Of a DNA stretch of 64,000 nucleotides, positions 27,536 through 36,822 are shown one piece after another; position 1 is the first letter of the stretch; each line of letters starts with the position of its first letter. The notes beneath the pieces were generated by a model that made no database searches, was not told the origin of the DNA, and saw only the letters and a program-made list of their open reading frames with translations. Origin of the DNA: Glaesserella australis (GTDB taxonomy: Bacteria > Pseudomonadota > Gammaproteobacteria > Enterobacterales > Pasteurellaceae); contig NZ_PTPX01000013.1 in the NCBI RefSeq assembly GCF_003260095.1, positions 1 to 64,000 of the forward strand. Reading direction: 5' to 3'. The translations under genes were made by a program, and so were the position numbers.

Positions 27536-27605
27536 GTAGGGTGGGTTTTAACCCACCAATAAAATCAATATGTTACGATAAATGGTGGGTCAAGACCCAC
27601 CCTAC
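27536..27605. repeat. GTAGGG-type double palindrome upstream of yggT
   Basis: GTAGGGTGGGTTTTAACCCACC (27536-27557) faces GGTGGGTCAAGACCCACCC-TAC (ending 27605). The right half is the same core as at 22364, 5 kb away. A further short palindrome, GACACACGCAGTGTGTC (27627-27643), follows. Confidence 0.75.
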
Positions 27606-27690
27606 GAAGAGCTTTGTCAATAATATGACACACGCAGTGTGTCCCTACTGGAATTTTAACGAAGCTGTTCCGTCTTAACAGTGAAATGGG

Positions 27691-28035
27691 TTATTCACTA
27701 ATCGGTAAATCCCACCAAATGTCGAATAAACTGCTTACTTCAATTTCAACTAAGCCGTTTGCTTCTAACCATTTTTGGACTAATTGACGGTGAGATTCAT
27801 CACATTTGCCCACTTTTTCTAAGCAAATTAAACCTTCCCAGTGTAAATAGCCACTACCTTCATAGGCTAAACCGTTCGGGCGAATCACTTCATCAATAAA
27901 ACGATCTACCGTTGCATCAATTTGATCGATACCTGTTCCTTCAGCAAATTGGAATTTCACTAAAAAACCGAGTTCTTGGAACTCTGCTAAATGCATTTTT
28001 TTACGTTGTCTACGATTACGAATTGGTTGACTCAT
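27691..28035 (-). CDS. yggL: YggL family protein (DUF469)
   Basis: Small protein associated with the ribosome in E. coli (50S-binding), 114 aa. The start MSQPIRNRRQRKKMHLAEFQ fits YggL and has AGGAG upstream; the frame open to 28062 overlaps trmB and is rejected as the start. It follows trmB, as in E. coli (mutY-trmI-yggL). Confidence 0.88.
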   Translation of the reverse strand: MSQPIRNRRQRKKMHLAEFQELGFLVKFQFAEGTGIDQIDATVDRFIDEVIRPNGLAYEGSGYLHWEGLICLEKVGKCDESHRQLVQKWLEANGLVEIEVSSLFDIWWDLPISE

Positions 28036-28058
28036 TTTCTTTCTCCTATTGAGTGACA

Positions 28059-28808
28059 TCATTTCTTAATAAAATATAAATCCCATACGCCGTGTCCGAG
28101 CTTATGCCCACGTTCTTCAAACTTAGTTAAAGGACGGAAATTCGGGCGAGGGATAAAGTCGTTTGTTTCAGAAGTATTCTGTAGTTCTTGTTCAAACTGA
28201 CGTAGCACTTCTAGCATATGTTCCGCATAATTTTCCCAATCCGTCGCAAAGTGGATAAAACCTGTTGGCGACAATTTAGTTAACACACGGGTGATAAATT
28301 CAGGTTGTACAATACGGCGTTTATGGTGTTTTGCTTTTTGCCATGGGTCTGGGAAATAAAGCTGTAAACCGCCAAGAGAGCCATCAGCCACACTATCACG
28401 CAAAATTTCCGTGGCATCATGGCAAATCACACGCAAATTTTTCACGCCTTTTTCAAGAGCATAGGCAATACAAGCCCCAACGCCCGGGGTATGCACTTCA
28501 ATCCCGATATAGTTACGATCAGGATTTTGTTCTGCCATTTCAACTAGCGAACGCCCCATGCCGAAGCCAATTTCCAATACAACAGGATTATTGTTACCAA
28601 AAATTGCTTCAAAATCAAAAGGCGTATTTTGATAATCTAAGCCGAGATTTTCCCAGTTATTGTTCATCATATCCCGTTGATAATCGCTTAAACGCCCTGT
28701 ACGCAACACAAAACTACGCACTTTGCGTAAATAGCGACCATCTTCGGTAAACTCTGCTCTTTCTACGGTTTTACGTTTTTTATCGGCAAAAGTAATTTTT
28801 TCAGACAT
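28059..28808 (-). CDS. trmB: tRNA (guanine-N7-)-methyltransferase
   Basis: Methylates G46 of tRNA with SAM, 249 aa. The SAM motif is [16 protein letters not shown], and [21 protein letters not shown] is the catalytic signature. The ATG at 28808 (MSEKITF) is chosen; the open frame to 28823 begins at TTG. Lies 15 bases after fabH. Confidence 0.93.
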   Translation of the reverse strand: MSEKITFADKKRKTVERAEFTEDGRYLRKVRSFVLRTGRLSDYQRDMMNNNWENLGLDYQNTPFDFEAIFGNNNPVVLEIGFGMGRSLVEMAEQNPDRNYIGIEVHTPGVGACIAYALEKGVKNLRVICHDATEILRDSVADGSLGGLQLYFPDPWQKAKHHKRRIVQPEFITRVLTKLSPTGFIHFATDWENYAEHMLEVLRQFEQELQNTSETNDFIPRPNFRPLTKFEERGHKLGHGVWDLYFIKK

Positions 28809-28823
28809 CTTTACACTTACCAA

Positions 28824-29774
28824 TTAAAATCTAACAAGGGCAGAACCCCAAGTCCAACCGCCACCAAAGGCTTCAAGTAGCAATAACTGACCACGTTTGA
28901 TACGTCCATCACGCACCGCTTCATCAAGAGCAACAGGAATGGTTGCAGCACTCGTATTGCCATAACGATCAACGGTGACCACCACTTGATCCATCGACAT
29001 TTCTAATTTTTCTGCCGTTGCACTGATAATACGTAAGTTTGCTTGGTGTGGCACAAGCCAATCTAATTCACTTTTATCTAAATTATTTGCCGCCAACGTC
29101 TCTTCGACTACATTAGAAAGCTCTTTTACCGCAAGTTTGAATGTGGCATTGCCTTGCATCGCAATAAAACCAGAACGATCGTTACCACGTTCAACATTAG
29201 GCAATACAAGGGAATCTTTGGTATCAGCCGATGCATGTAAATGGGTAGAAATAATGCCTTGTTCTTCACTGGCTTCTAAAATGACCGCTCCTGCACCATC
29301 GCCAAATAGCACCACTGTGCTACGATCTGTTTCATCTAAACGGCGAGAGTTAAGATCAGAGCCGATCACCAACGCTTTTTTCACTTTACCTGTACGCACA
29401 AATTGGTCGGCAACACTTAAGGCATAAACAAACCCCGTACAAGCGGCGGCAACATCAAAAGAAATGGCATCTTCAATACCTAACATACCTTGAATTTGGC
29501 AAGCTGAACTTGGATAAGCGTGAGAGCCACTGGTTGTGCCAACTACAATTAAATCGATCTCTTGCGGATCGAGATTAACCTGTTCAAAACATTTTTTTGC
29601 CGCTTCATAGCCCATCGTCGCTGATGTTTCATGGGCAGCTGCAATACGACGCTCTCTCATGCCAGAGCGGGTGACGATCCATTCATCAGAGGTATCAACC
29701 ATTTTTTCTAAATCCGCATTCGTACGGATTTGGGCAGGCATATAACTACCTGTCGCTAAAATTTTACTATACAT
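28824..29774 (-). CDS. fabH: 3-oxoacyl-ACP synthase III FabH
   Basis: Starts fatty acid synthesis by condensing acetyl-CoA with malonyl-ACP, 316 aa. The catalytic triad is visible: Cys in [11 protein letters not shown], His in VPHQANLRI and Asn in [12 protein letters not shown]. In the yceD-rpmF-plsX-fabH run, but separated from plsX by a USS-hairpin. Not to be confused with the APE ketosynthases. Confidence 0.95.
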   Translation of the reverse strand: MYSKILATGSYMPAQIRTNADLEKMVDTSDEWIVTRSGMRERRIAAAHETSATMGYEAAKKCFEQVNLDPQEIDLIVVGTTSGSHAYPSSACQIQGMLGIEDAISFDVAAACTGFVYALSVADQFVRTGKVKKALVIGSDLNSRRLDETDRSTVVLFGDGAGAVILEASEEQGIISTHLHASADTKDSLVLPNVERGNDRSGFIAMQGNATFKLAVKELSNVVEETLAANNLDKSELDWLVPHQANLRIISATAEKLEMSMDQVVVTVDRYGNTSAATIPVALDEAVRDGRIKRGQLLLLEAFGGGWTWGSALVRF

Positions 29775-29850
29775 ATCTTTTTCTCATTTTCTGAAATGGG
29801 GGATATTATACCGATAAACCCTTATTCCACCAACTAATAGCAATAAAAAG

Positions 29851-29894
29851 ACAAGCGGTCATTTGTAAAAAATGTTTTGCAAATGACCGCTTGT
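29851..29894. terminator. Inverted uptake-signal pair forming a terminator-like hairpin
   Basis: ACAAGCGGTCATTTG (29851-29865) pairs perfectly with its inverse at 29880-29894 around a 14-base loop. Both arms are uptake signals. Located between plsX and fabH, it probably attenuates transcription from plsX into fabH. It lacks a T-run, so strength is uncertain. Confidence 0.7.
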
Positions 29895-29907
29895 ACAATA
29901 GGGTTTG

Positions 29908-30927
29908 CTATTTTTGTAATCGTTTTGAAATTTTTTGTGGTATTTGCTCGGCAATTTGCTGTACAGCATAATCCATCGCATAGAAAAACGCTTTCTCACT
30001 AGCTCCGCCGTGACTTTTCACTACTACAGAAGATAAGCCCAACAGGGTTGCACCGTTATGTCGATCGGGGTTGATCTGTTGTAGTTTTTTGTAGTAACGA
30101 TAAAAGATCAAACGTAGCAAGTAGCGTTTGGTATGGCGACAAAGATGAGAATCAGCCGTCGGCTTTTTAAATAGTGATAAGATATTTTTCGCCGCTCCTT
30201 CAAGGGTTTTTAGGGCGATATTGCCACTAAAACCATCGCAAACAATCACATCAGCAAGATGGTTCATCAGCTTATCACCTTCTAAAAAACCAATGTAATT
30301 CAAATGGTTACGCTGTTTGAGCTGTTGATGTGCTTCTCGAATTTGTGGATTGCCTTTGTGTTCTTCTGTGCCGATATTGAGCAAGGCTAAACGTGGATAA
30401 ACTAAATCCAACATCACTTCAGCAAAAATGTTGCCCATTTCCGCAAATTGCAATAACTGCTGGCTATCCGTCTCGACATTCGCCCCGAGATCTAACATCA
30501 CGCTAGAATTGCCGTTAATGGTCGGAATCAGCGACGTTAAAGCAGGGCGGTCGATATTCGGCAAGGGTTCAATCAGCTGTTTTGCCAATCCCATTAAAAC
30601 GCCCGTATTACCGCCACTGACACAACCTTGTGCTTTGCCGTTTGCGACCGCTTCAATGGCTAATCGCATTGAACTACCTTTGCTTTGGCGAATGGCTTGT
30701 AAAAAAGGCAAATCATCATCGATTGTTTTAGCTGTATGAACGAATTCAATACGTTGTTGAAAATCGTGAGAAAGTTTATGCAGATAAGGGGAAATGCTAG
30801 CTTGGTCGCCAAAAACAATGCAGTCAAACATTGGATGTTGTGCCAACGCCTGGGATAATGCAGGGATAGTAATACGGGGACCAAAGTCCCCGCCCATCGC
30901 ATCTAACGCAAGTGTTAGATGAGTCAA
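29908..30927 (-). CDS. plsX: Phosphate acyltransferase PlsX
   Basis: Makes acyl-phosphate from acyl-ACP for phospholipid synthesis; peripheral membrane enzyme, 339 aa. Typical text: LALDAMGGDFGP at the start, VSGGNTGVLMG, VMLDLGANVETD and CDGFSGNIALKTLEG. Preceded by rpmF at 26 bases. Confidence 0.95.
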   Translation of the reverse strand: MTHLTLALDAMGGDFGPRITIPALSQALAQHPMFDCIVFGDQASISPYLHKLSHDFQQRIEFVHTAKTIDDDLPFLQAIRQSKGSSMRLAIEAVANGKAQGCVSGGNTGVLMGLAKQLIEPLPNIDRPALTSLIPTINGNSSVMLDLGANVETDSQQLLQFAEMGNIFAEVMLDLVYPRLALLNIGTEEHKGNPQIREAHQQLKQRNHLNYIGFLEGDKLMNHLADVIVCDGFSGNIALKTLEGAAKNILSLFKKPTADSHLCRHTKRYLLRLIFYRYYKKLQQINPDRHNGATLLGLSSVVVKSHGGASEKAFFYAMDYAVQQIAEQIPQKISKRLQK

Positions 30928-30953
30928 TTTAAACCTCGAAGAGATAAAATTGA

Positions 30954-31115
30954 TTATTTGATTTTACGACCACGGTAGTAACCGTCAGCAGTTACGTGGT
31001 GACGTAAGTGGGTTTCGCCACGAGCATCTACTGATACAGCAGCAGTGGTTAAAGCATCGTGTGAACGACGCATATCACGACGTGAGCGAGATTTTTTATT
31101 TTGTTGAACAGCCAT
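30954..31115 (-). CDS. rpmF: 50S ribosomal protein L32
   Basis: A 53-aa basic protein read directly from the sequence: [20 protein letters not shown], ending RGRKIK. This is the L32 signature with its [13 protein letters not shown] core. ATG at 31113-31115 and TAA at 30954-30956. An AGTAGGAGTA ribosome site precedes it. It lies between yceD (20 bases upstream) and plsX, the conserved order in proteobacteria. Confidence 0.95.
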   Translation of the reverse strand: MAVQQNKKSRSRRDMRRSHDALTTAAVSVDARGETHLRHHVTADGYYRGRKIK

Positions 31116-31135
31116 TGGCTATACTCCTACTAGAT

Positions 31136-31660
31136 CTAGTTTTTCTTTAAATTAGCTAATATTGCAAACGGGTTAGGTTTATTTGCCAGTTCTTCTGGTA
31201 ACTCGCCAAAAACCTGTTCACTTTCGGACACTTCACAGTGTTCACTTTCATGCATCGGGACTAAAGGCAACGAAAGAATAAATTCATCTTCAATCATCTC
31301 TAGCAAATTTATTTCGCCGAAGGCGTTAACTTCAATCGGTTCATAAATTTCGGGCAAATCGTCCGCCAGATCCAAATTTTTCACAGGACTGAAACTAAAC
31401 GCACAGTCGAGTGTTTGCGTATAAGGGTTACCACAACGTTGGCAGTCAAGCTCCACATCAACTTTGGCTGTGCCTTTAATCACAGTGAGTTTTTGTGGAT
31501 CAACATATAACGATAAAGTAACTTGTGCATCGCCTAGCACGTTACTAACAGATTCACCCAAGCGACTAAGTAGGCTTACAGAAATGTATCCTTCGTAGTC
31601 CATTCGACGCTGTGCCTCTTTGTATGGGTCAATAGTTAGGGGTAGTTTTACCTTTTGCAT
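31136..31660 (-). CDS. yceD: YceD family protein (DUF177)
   Basis: 174 aa, linked to 23S rRNA accumulation and always found before rpmF. Cys pair in VELDCQRCGNPYTQ and a late acidic LVPMHESEHCE are typical. The ATG is at 31660. First gene of the yceD-rpmF-plsX block; it lies 53 bases beyond the end of the APE cluster, on the same strand, so read-through from the APE operon is possible. Confidence 0.9.
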   Translation of the reverse strand: MQKVKLPLTIDPYKEAQRRMDYEGYISVSLLSRLGESVSNVLGDAQVTLSLYVDPQKLTVIKGTAKVDVELDCQRCGNPYTQTLDCAFSFSPVKNLDLADDLPEIYEPIEVNAFGEINLLEMIEDEFILSLPLVPMHESEHCEVSESEQVFGELPEELANKPNPFAILANLKKN

Positions 31661-31713
31661 AGGGTGCGAATATTACAGATTTTAAGACAACTAGTCAAAG
31701 AGAAAATCCGATT

Positions 31714-32952
31714 TTATGCATCTTGTGTCGCAACGCCGCATAATTCTGCTAAGGCTTTTAAGCGAGCATCTGATTTTGCCACAAATGGATTCTGTTCATC
31801 CCACGCATAACCTGCCAAGATAGACGAAAGCATTTGGCGAATTTCAGGTTGTGGATTTCTTGCATAAATCACATCTTGGAAAATCGTGCTGTACCAACCG
31901 TTTACATAGGTACGGAACGCATTTACCCCCACCATTAACGGCTCTGCAAATTCTTTCTGCCAATCCACTTGTTCACCATTTAATTGACGTGGAATTAAGC
32001 GACTCGCTAAACGAGCTGAATGTAACGCAATGGTCACGCCTGATGAGAACACGGGATCCAAAAACTCTGCGGCATTGCCTAGTAACGCAAAATGCTTACC
32101 GTGTAAGGCTTTTACGTTTGCAGAATAGCCTTGAATGTTACGATATGGGAACTCGTTATCCCAATTTGCGTTCACTAAAATACGTTTTAACATCGGACAT
32201 TCTAGTGCAAATTTCTTCAAGACGGTTTCGCTATCTCCTGCCAACGTTTCAGGCAAGCCAACGACACCAATAGAACAACGGTTATCAGCAAATGGGATTG
32301 TCCAAAGCCATACGTCACGATGTTCAGGGTGAGTGGTGATTAAGATCTTATTGCGATCAAAATCAGGATCGGTGATATTATCATCAATATGCGTAAAATG
32401 AGCGATACGTGCAGGTAAATGCGATGGAGTTTCTAAATCTAATAAACGTGGTAAAACACGTCCATAGCCACTGGCATCTAACACAAATTTTGCGGTAAGT
32501 TGGTACTCTTCACCTTGTTCCGTACGGACACTTAATACCGCTTGCTCCCCTGAATTATCGAGTGCTAACACTTCGTGACCAAAACGAACTTCTACGCCTT
32601 TTTTTGCTGTTTCATCGATTAAAATTTTATCGAAAATACCACGACGAACTTGGTAAGTCGTGCCAGGGCCTGCGGTAAATTTATCGGTGAAATCAAAGAA
32701 GGTATTGCGATTTCCCCAAGTAAATGCTGCACCGTTTTTGAATTGGAAGCTTGGTTCTGCGTGAACAGCATCCACCAATTCAGCTTCCGTTAAAATATCC
32801 ATACAATATGGCAATAAGCTCTCACCAATCACAAAACGTGGAAAATGCTGTTTTTCTAACACGCAGATATTTAATCCTTGTTTTTTGAGTAGCGATGCTG
32901 AAACTGATCCTGATGGACCTGCACCAATAATCACAACGTCAAATTGACTCAT
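31714..32952 (-). CDS. APE cluster FAD-dependent oxidoreductase, halogenase-like
   Basis: 412-aa flavoprotein with an N-terminal FAD-binding motif (DVVIIGAGPSGSVSASLLKK) and PRFVIGESLLPY, typical of the tryptophan-halogenase/geranylgeranyl-reductase-like group. The halogenase WxWxIP motif is only partly present (VWLWTIPFADNR), so halogenation is not supported. Such an oxidoreductase is a standard member of APE clusters; a step in late polyene modification is inferred. It is the last gene of the cluster, 18 bases after the exporter. Confidence 0.8.
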   Translation of the reverse strand: MSQFDVVIIGAGPSGSVSASLLKKQGLNICVLEKQHFPRFVIGESLLPYCMDILTEAELVDAVHAEPSFQFKNGAAFTWGNRNTFFDFTDKFTAGPGTTYQVRRGIFDKILIDETAKKGVEVRFGHEVLALDNSGEQAVLSVRTEQGEEYQLTAKFVLDASGYGRVLPRLLDLETPSHLPARIAHFTHIDDNITDPDFDRNKILITTHPEHRDVWLWTIPFADNRCSIGVVGLPETLAGDSETVLKKFALECPMLKRILVNANWDNEFPYRNIQGYSANVKALHGKHFALLGNAAEFLDPVFSSGVTIALHSARLASRLIPRQLNGEQVDWQKEFAEPLMVGVNAFRTYVNGWYSTIFQDVIYARNPQPEIRQMLSSILAGYAWDEQNPFVAKSDARLKALAELCGVATQDA

Positions 32953-32969
32953 TATTTTTCTCCCAATAT

Positions 32970-35255
32970 TTAACGTAAAAGTTTAAATGTTCCTAAAAGA
33001 CTGAATAAAATCCCGATGCTCACACTCATTCCAAATGATGCAACTGCAGGGGTTGAGCTAAGACTTAATAGCAAGAACGAAATCAATGTCGTCGTTGCGG
33101 CTAATAAAATGGCGATTCGCTTGCTGTGTAACGGCTCAGGGGCAGTTTGCATATAGGCTGTATAGTCAATGCCAATGGCGGAGACAAGCAATAAGCCAAA
33201 CATTGCAAATAGGCTAATCGGAATGGTTAGCCAACCGAAGACGGCAACAGTAGCGACAATGGCAAACAGAGGAATCAACAACATTTTGCCTGACTGTTTT
33301 AAGCCGAAATATCGCCACAATAGCAAGCCAGCGAGCGCAAAAGAGAGCAGTTTTAACCACGCGGCTTGATCTCGGGTTTGCTCAAAGGCTTGGTTTAAAT
33401 GTGAACGTTTATCTTGCCAAAAAATCCGTTGGTTATCTGCCAATGAAGTTAGTGCTGAAAGATCTGCCACGCCAGATACCTTAATTAATGCCCCTACTTG
33501 ATTTTCCGCTAGTTTCCCTAGATACAAAGTTTTCCAGCCTTGTCCTAACGTAGTTTGCAACGCTTGCTGAAGGCTTACAAGCGGTCGGTTTGCGATCATT
33601 TTTTGAGATTGCTCAATGGCTTCTAGCGGTAAGCCGATCTCTTGTAAAATGGCATAATCCGTCGGCTTCAACTGGGTAGCAAGCTGTGTTGCAAACTGCT
33701 TTTGCTCCGTTTCTGACATTATCCATTGGCTCAAGGATTGAAATTTGGCGAGTTTACCTTGTTCCACCAATTCTGCTAGGTGTTTGGTCAAATTTTTATC
33801 TATACTGAGCAATTTTTCATCATTTTCAGCGGTGATTAAAAAGTATTGGCTTCCTAAATCGATCCCTGTGATTTCCCCAATTTGTTTCGCTTGAGATAGC
33901 ATTTCAGTCGGCATTGCCACCCATTGGCGAATATCATCTTTCCATTCACTTTTTGCTATGCCTACTACAATAGCAACAGTGAACAATCCCCATAAAACCT
34001 GTTCAAGCCGTTTCGGCAAGCGGATTTGCAAATTTTTCCCCCAATCTGACCGCTTGCGTGGCTGATAATGATGAAAAAGTGGTGGTAGAAAAAGAGCTGT
34101 CACCAAAATTGCTACCAATAAGGCAATACTAGAGAAAAGTGCAGTCTGTTTTAGCACAGGGAGAAACGTAAAGCCAAGCAAGCCGTAGCCTAATAGCGTT
34201 ACCATTAGGCTAATTACAAAAGTGAATCGCAATTTTGCCATTGCCTGTTCGCCCTGCCATTTGTCTGCAAACAGCGACGATGAAAGCCAATGCAAAGGGA
34301 AATCAATCAACACGCCAATCAAACTCGTGCCAATCACCAGCGTCAAAATATGAATCTGCCCAAAGCCCCACACGGTTGCCACAATGCCCGACAACATTCC
34401 CAGCCCAATCGGTAAAAAGAGCCACAACACCCTGATAGTTCTAAACACCGCCAGTAACAACAGCAAAGTTAAACTCACGCCCAATACGCTCATCAAGGTG
34501 CTTTCTTGCTCTGCTTGTTGTTTGGATACAGCGGCGAATAAGGCAGAGCCTGTGGCAAGCCACTCTGCCTGTGCTGCTTGAGCTAACTGCTGACTTTCTG
34601 CAATCAACAAACTAAGTTCTGCTGTAGGGTTAATCAGATCGCTCTGTGCCAACACGCCACGTAGCAGTACCCACGTTTTGTCCCCTTGCGACACATACAG
34701 CATTCCATTTTCAGCATTCCATTGCACTGCGCTTTGCTGTTGTGATTGTGGCAACACAAAACGTCCAAAGCCGAGCCAATCTTGCTCCAATGGCAATAAA
34801 TTCGTCTGATTAAAGGGATTGACGATTTGTTCGGCGTACTGTTGGAAATAATCCACTGGTTTTTCAATAAGTTGCGTACGAACGGCAAGGGGAAGTGTGG
34901 CGAAACTTAACTGCTGAATCTCGTGGCGAAGTTGAGTTAAATCAGGTTGCGTTTGAACATCGACCTGTTGAAACAATTGGCTTTTTTGCCATTTTTCGCC
35001 GATGTGTTGAGCAAGCACAAAGGCTCGATGCGCATCCGTATGCCCAACAAGCCCGATAATTTGTTGATTTAATTGTTGTTCTTGAATCTGATCTGCCGCC
35101 ATTTGTGCCGCAGACCAATGTTGTTCTTGTGGAAGTAATGATTGCAAATTTGTCTGCAACCACTGCCCAGACCGCAATTGCACACCAAATAACAGCACAA
35201 TGCCAACTAAAAATAGCGACAATAGCCAGCGACAAGCGGTCAGATTCAGACGCAT
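32970..35255 (-). CDS. APE cluster MMPL/RND-type exporter
   Basis: About 761 aa, inner-membrane exporter of the MMPL/SSD fold. One N-terminal and two blocks of five to six hydrophobic segments (about residues 255-400 and 630-760), with a periplasmic domain in between. LLVSAIGIDYTAYMQT is the conserved acidic TM motif, and VIGTSLIGVLIDFPLHWLSS is its counterpart in the first half. The ATG at 35255 has AGGA upstream; a TTG 9 bases earlier is less likely. It probably moves the polyene lipid outward with the LolA-like protein next to it. Confidence 0.82.
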   Translation of the reverse strand: MRLNLTACRWLLSLFLVGIVLLFGVQLRSGQWLQTNLQSLLPQEQHWSAAQMAADQIQEQQLNQQIIGLVGHTDAHRAFVLAQHIGEKWQKSQLFQQVDVQTQPDLTQLRHEIQQLSFATLPLAVRTQLIEKPVDYFQQYAEQIVNPFNQTNLLPLEQDWLGFGRFVLPQSQQQSAVQWNAENGMLYVSQGDKTWVLLRGVLAQSDLINPTAELSLLIAESQQLAQAAQAEWLATGSALFAAVSKQQAEQESTLMSVLGVSLTLLLLLAVFRTIRVLWLFLPIGLGMLSGIVATVWGFGQIHILTLVIGTSLIGVLIDFPLHWLSSSLFADKWQGEQAMAKLRFTFVISLMVTLLGYGLLGFTFLPVLKQTALFSSIALLVAILVTALFLPPLFHHYQPRKRSDWGKNLQIRLPKRLEQVLWGLFTVAIVVGIAKSEWKDDIRQWVAMPTEMLSQAKQIGEITGIDLGSQYFLITAENDEKLLSIDKNLTKHLAELVEQGKLAKFQSLSQWIMSETEQKQFATQLATQLKPTDYAILQEIGLPLEAIEQSQKMIANRPLVSLQQALQTTLGQGWKTLYLGKLAENQVGALIKVSGVADLSALTSLADNQRIFWQDKRSHLNQAFEQTRDQAAWLKLLSFALAGLLLWRYFGLKQSGKMLLIPLFAIVATVAVFGWLTIPISLFAMFGLLLVSAIGIDYTAYMQTAPEPLHSKRIAILLAATTTLISFLLLSLSSTPAVASFGMSVSIGILFSLLGTFKLLR

Positions 35256-35267
35256 TTTTACCAATTC

Positions 35268-35852
35268 CTATTGGAGTGCCTGACGCACATTATCTGAAAG
35301 CGGTTGATTTTGTTGAGTATTTTCAAATTGAATCAGCGTTCGGTCGCCTTGTGTTTCATTCAACTCAATGCGTTTCACCATCTCATCTCCACCAATCACA
35401 ATTTGATTAAAAATTTGTTTCATCAACAAACTGCTTGGTGTGAGCGTGAGTTGCCAATCTTTTGCATTGCCTGATATTGCCAAATCAAACTGGCTTGAAA
35501 GTGCGGAAATATCTCCTGAAAGTAGTCCTAAAAATAGGCTAATTTGTTGCGACTGGCCTAGTTTTTGGCTTTCCACCCACTGCGAACCGTTCCATTGGCT
35601 AATACCTTCTTTTTTCACTCGTAGCTGGCTGGTAAAAGGTTTTTGCATATGCCACAGCAAGCCCTGATTTTTGATTAACACAAATTTCCCAGTACTCGTA
35701 ATGGGTTTACTCATCGCCTTTAAATAGCGTTGCTGGGTAAAATCCCCTTGAAAACGATTTGGTTTTTGCAACTGTGTAATAAGATCTTGCTGGGAAAATG
35801 CAAGAACTTGTACTGAAAATAGCGTTAAAATTAGAAATAAAAATTTTTTCAT
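35268..35852 (-). CDS. APE cluster LolA-like outer-membrane lipid carrier
   Basis: 194 aa with a signal peptide (MKKFLFLILTLFSVQVLA). The fold is LolA-like: RFQGDFTQQRYLKAMSKPI and GLLWHMQKPF match LolA text. It is periplasmic and is expected to carry the polyene lipid to the outer membrane with the adjacent MMPL exporter. It is not the housekeeping LolA, which is encoded elsewhere. Confidence 0.8.
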   Translation of the reverse strand: MKKFLFLILTLFSVQVLAFSQQDLITQLQKPNRFQGDFTQQRYLKAMSKPITSTGKFVLIKNQGLLWHMQKPFTSQLRVKKEGISQWNGSQWVESQKLGQSQQISLFLGLLSGDISALSSQFDLAISGNAKDWQLTLTPSSLLMKQIFNQIVIGGDEMVKRIELNETQGDRTLIQFENTQQNQPLSDNVRQALQ

Positions 35853-35866
35853 CGTTTGTTACACTG

Positions 35867-36325
35867 TTATTTTATTTGTAATGATACAGGATTGAAACTG
35901 TGATACCTCTCCACTGCCTCACGCCACGATTGTGGTGTCTGGAGTTGCATTTCGCCTGTGGTGAGATCGACGGCGACTTGGGTAGTGCTACCTGCGGTGA
36001 GTTTTTGGTTGGTTTGGCTATCTACAATGCTGTAGTCAATGCGGATACAGCTTTCATATTCCACCAACGCCAAATTCACCCGAATTTTCTGACGAAAAAG
36101 TGCAGGTTTTACATATTTTAGGTTAAGTTGCACAATAGGGTAGCTGAACCCGAACTGTCGCATTACATCATAGGTGTAATGAATTTCTTCTAGAAAAGCA
36201 CAGCGAGCCATCTCAAGATATTTGACATAATGCCCATGCCACATAATGTTCATTGAATCCACATCGAAAAACTGAATTTCGTAATCAGAACAATGGGTTG
36301 CGTAAATATGTTTTTTTATTCTCAT
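35867..36325 (-). CDS. APE cluster hotdog thioesterase
   Basis: 152-aa single hotdog domain of the 4-hydroxybenzoyl-CoA thioesterase type. The catalytic motif is FFDVDSMNIMWHGHYVKYLE (Asp near residue 21). It probably releases the finished acyl chain or edits ACPs. It lies 14 bases before the LolA-like gene; spacing and order match APE clusters in other gamma-proteobacteria. Confidence 0.82.
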   Translation of the reverse strand: MRIKKHIYATHCSDYEIQFFDVDSMNIMWHGHYVKYLEMARCAFLEEIHYTYDVMRQFGFSYPIVQLNLKYVKPALFRQKIRVNLALVEYESCIRIDYSIVDSQTNQKLTAGSTTQVAVDLTTGEMQLQTPQSWREAVERYHSFNPVSLQIK

Positions 36326-36340
36326 CGATTAATAAATTAA

Positions 36341-36360
36341 AGGTGGGCATTCACCCACCT
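36341..36360. repeat. Short palindrome AGGTGGGCATTCACCCACCT
   Basis: An 8-bp inverted pair (AGGTGGGC/CACCCACCT-like) between two APE genes. It resembles the palindromes at 18423 and 24417, so it is probably an intergenic hairpin of the same class and may weaken read-through. Confidence 0.5.
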
Positions 36361-36363
36361 AAG

Positions 36364-36789
36364 TTATTTAACAATATCGCCTTTTAAAGCAACACCTGCA
36401 ATGCTACGACCTGCGTGGCACTCATATTTTGTGGTACTGCTATACTCTTTCTTCTTGTAATAGCTAACCAAGTTACCTACTTTCGTACCGCCCTCTTTTT
36501 GAGCACGTTCTTGGAAACGTTTCACAGCAGATAGAAATGCCCATTGGCAAGCCTCTAGATCTGTTTTATTTAATGCATTAGTTTTTGGATTGGTAATAGC
36601 TCCTTTTACAAGAGTTTTACCTGGTGCAGGCTTACCAAAATAAAGCTTAATTTTTGGATCTAAAACTTCTTTAGCTTGAGATGAATTTAATGCTTCATCA
36701 ATAGAAAGATAATGTGTAGTATTGCGCGGGGCACAAGCTACAACAGCTAATGTTGCTAAAGCGACGGTTAAGGTTTTTGTTAGTCTCAT
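36364..36789 (-). CDS. APE cluster lipoprotein of unknown function
   Basis: 141 aa with a lipobox (LAVVAC, Cys19), so a lipoprotein. Typical text is YLSIDEALNSSQAKEVLDPKI and YECHAGRSIAGVALKGDI. Relatives occur in APE clusters and are sometimes labelled excinuclease, which nothing here supports. Location and lipidation suggest an envelope role in exporting or anchoring the polyene. Confidence 0.75.
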   Translation of the reverse strand: MRLTKTLTVALATLAVVACAPRNTTHYLSIDEALNSSQAKEVLDPKIKLYFGKPAPGKTLVKGAITNPKTNALNKTDLEACQWAFLSAVKRFQERAQKEGGTKVGNLVSYYKKKEYSSTTKYECHAGRSIAGVALKGDIVK

Positions 36790-36822
36790 AAGAACTCCTA
36801 TGTAGTAAGAAATAATTTAGAA

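Noticed and set aside
22364-27605. CRISPR array
   Set aside because: The repeats are palindromic, widely spaced and unequal, with no regular spacers and no cas genes.
31714-32952. True flavin-dependent halogenase
   Set aside because: The WxWxIP halogenase motif is incomplete and the gene fits the oxidoreductase usual in APE clusters.
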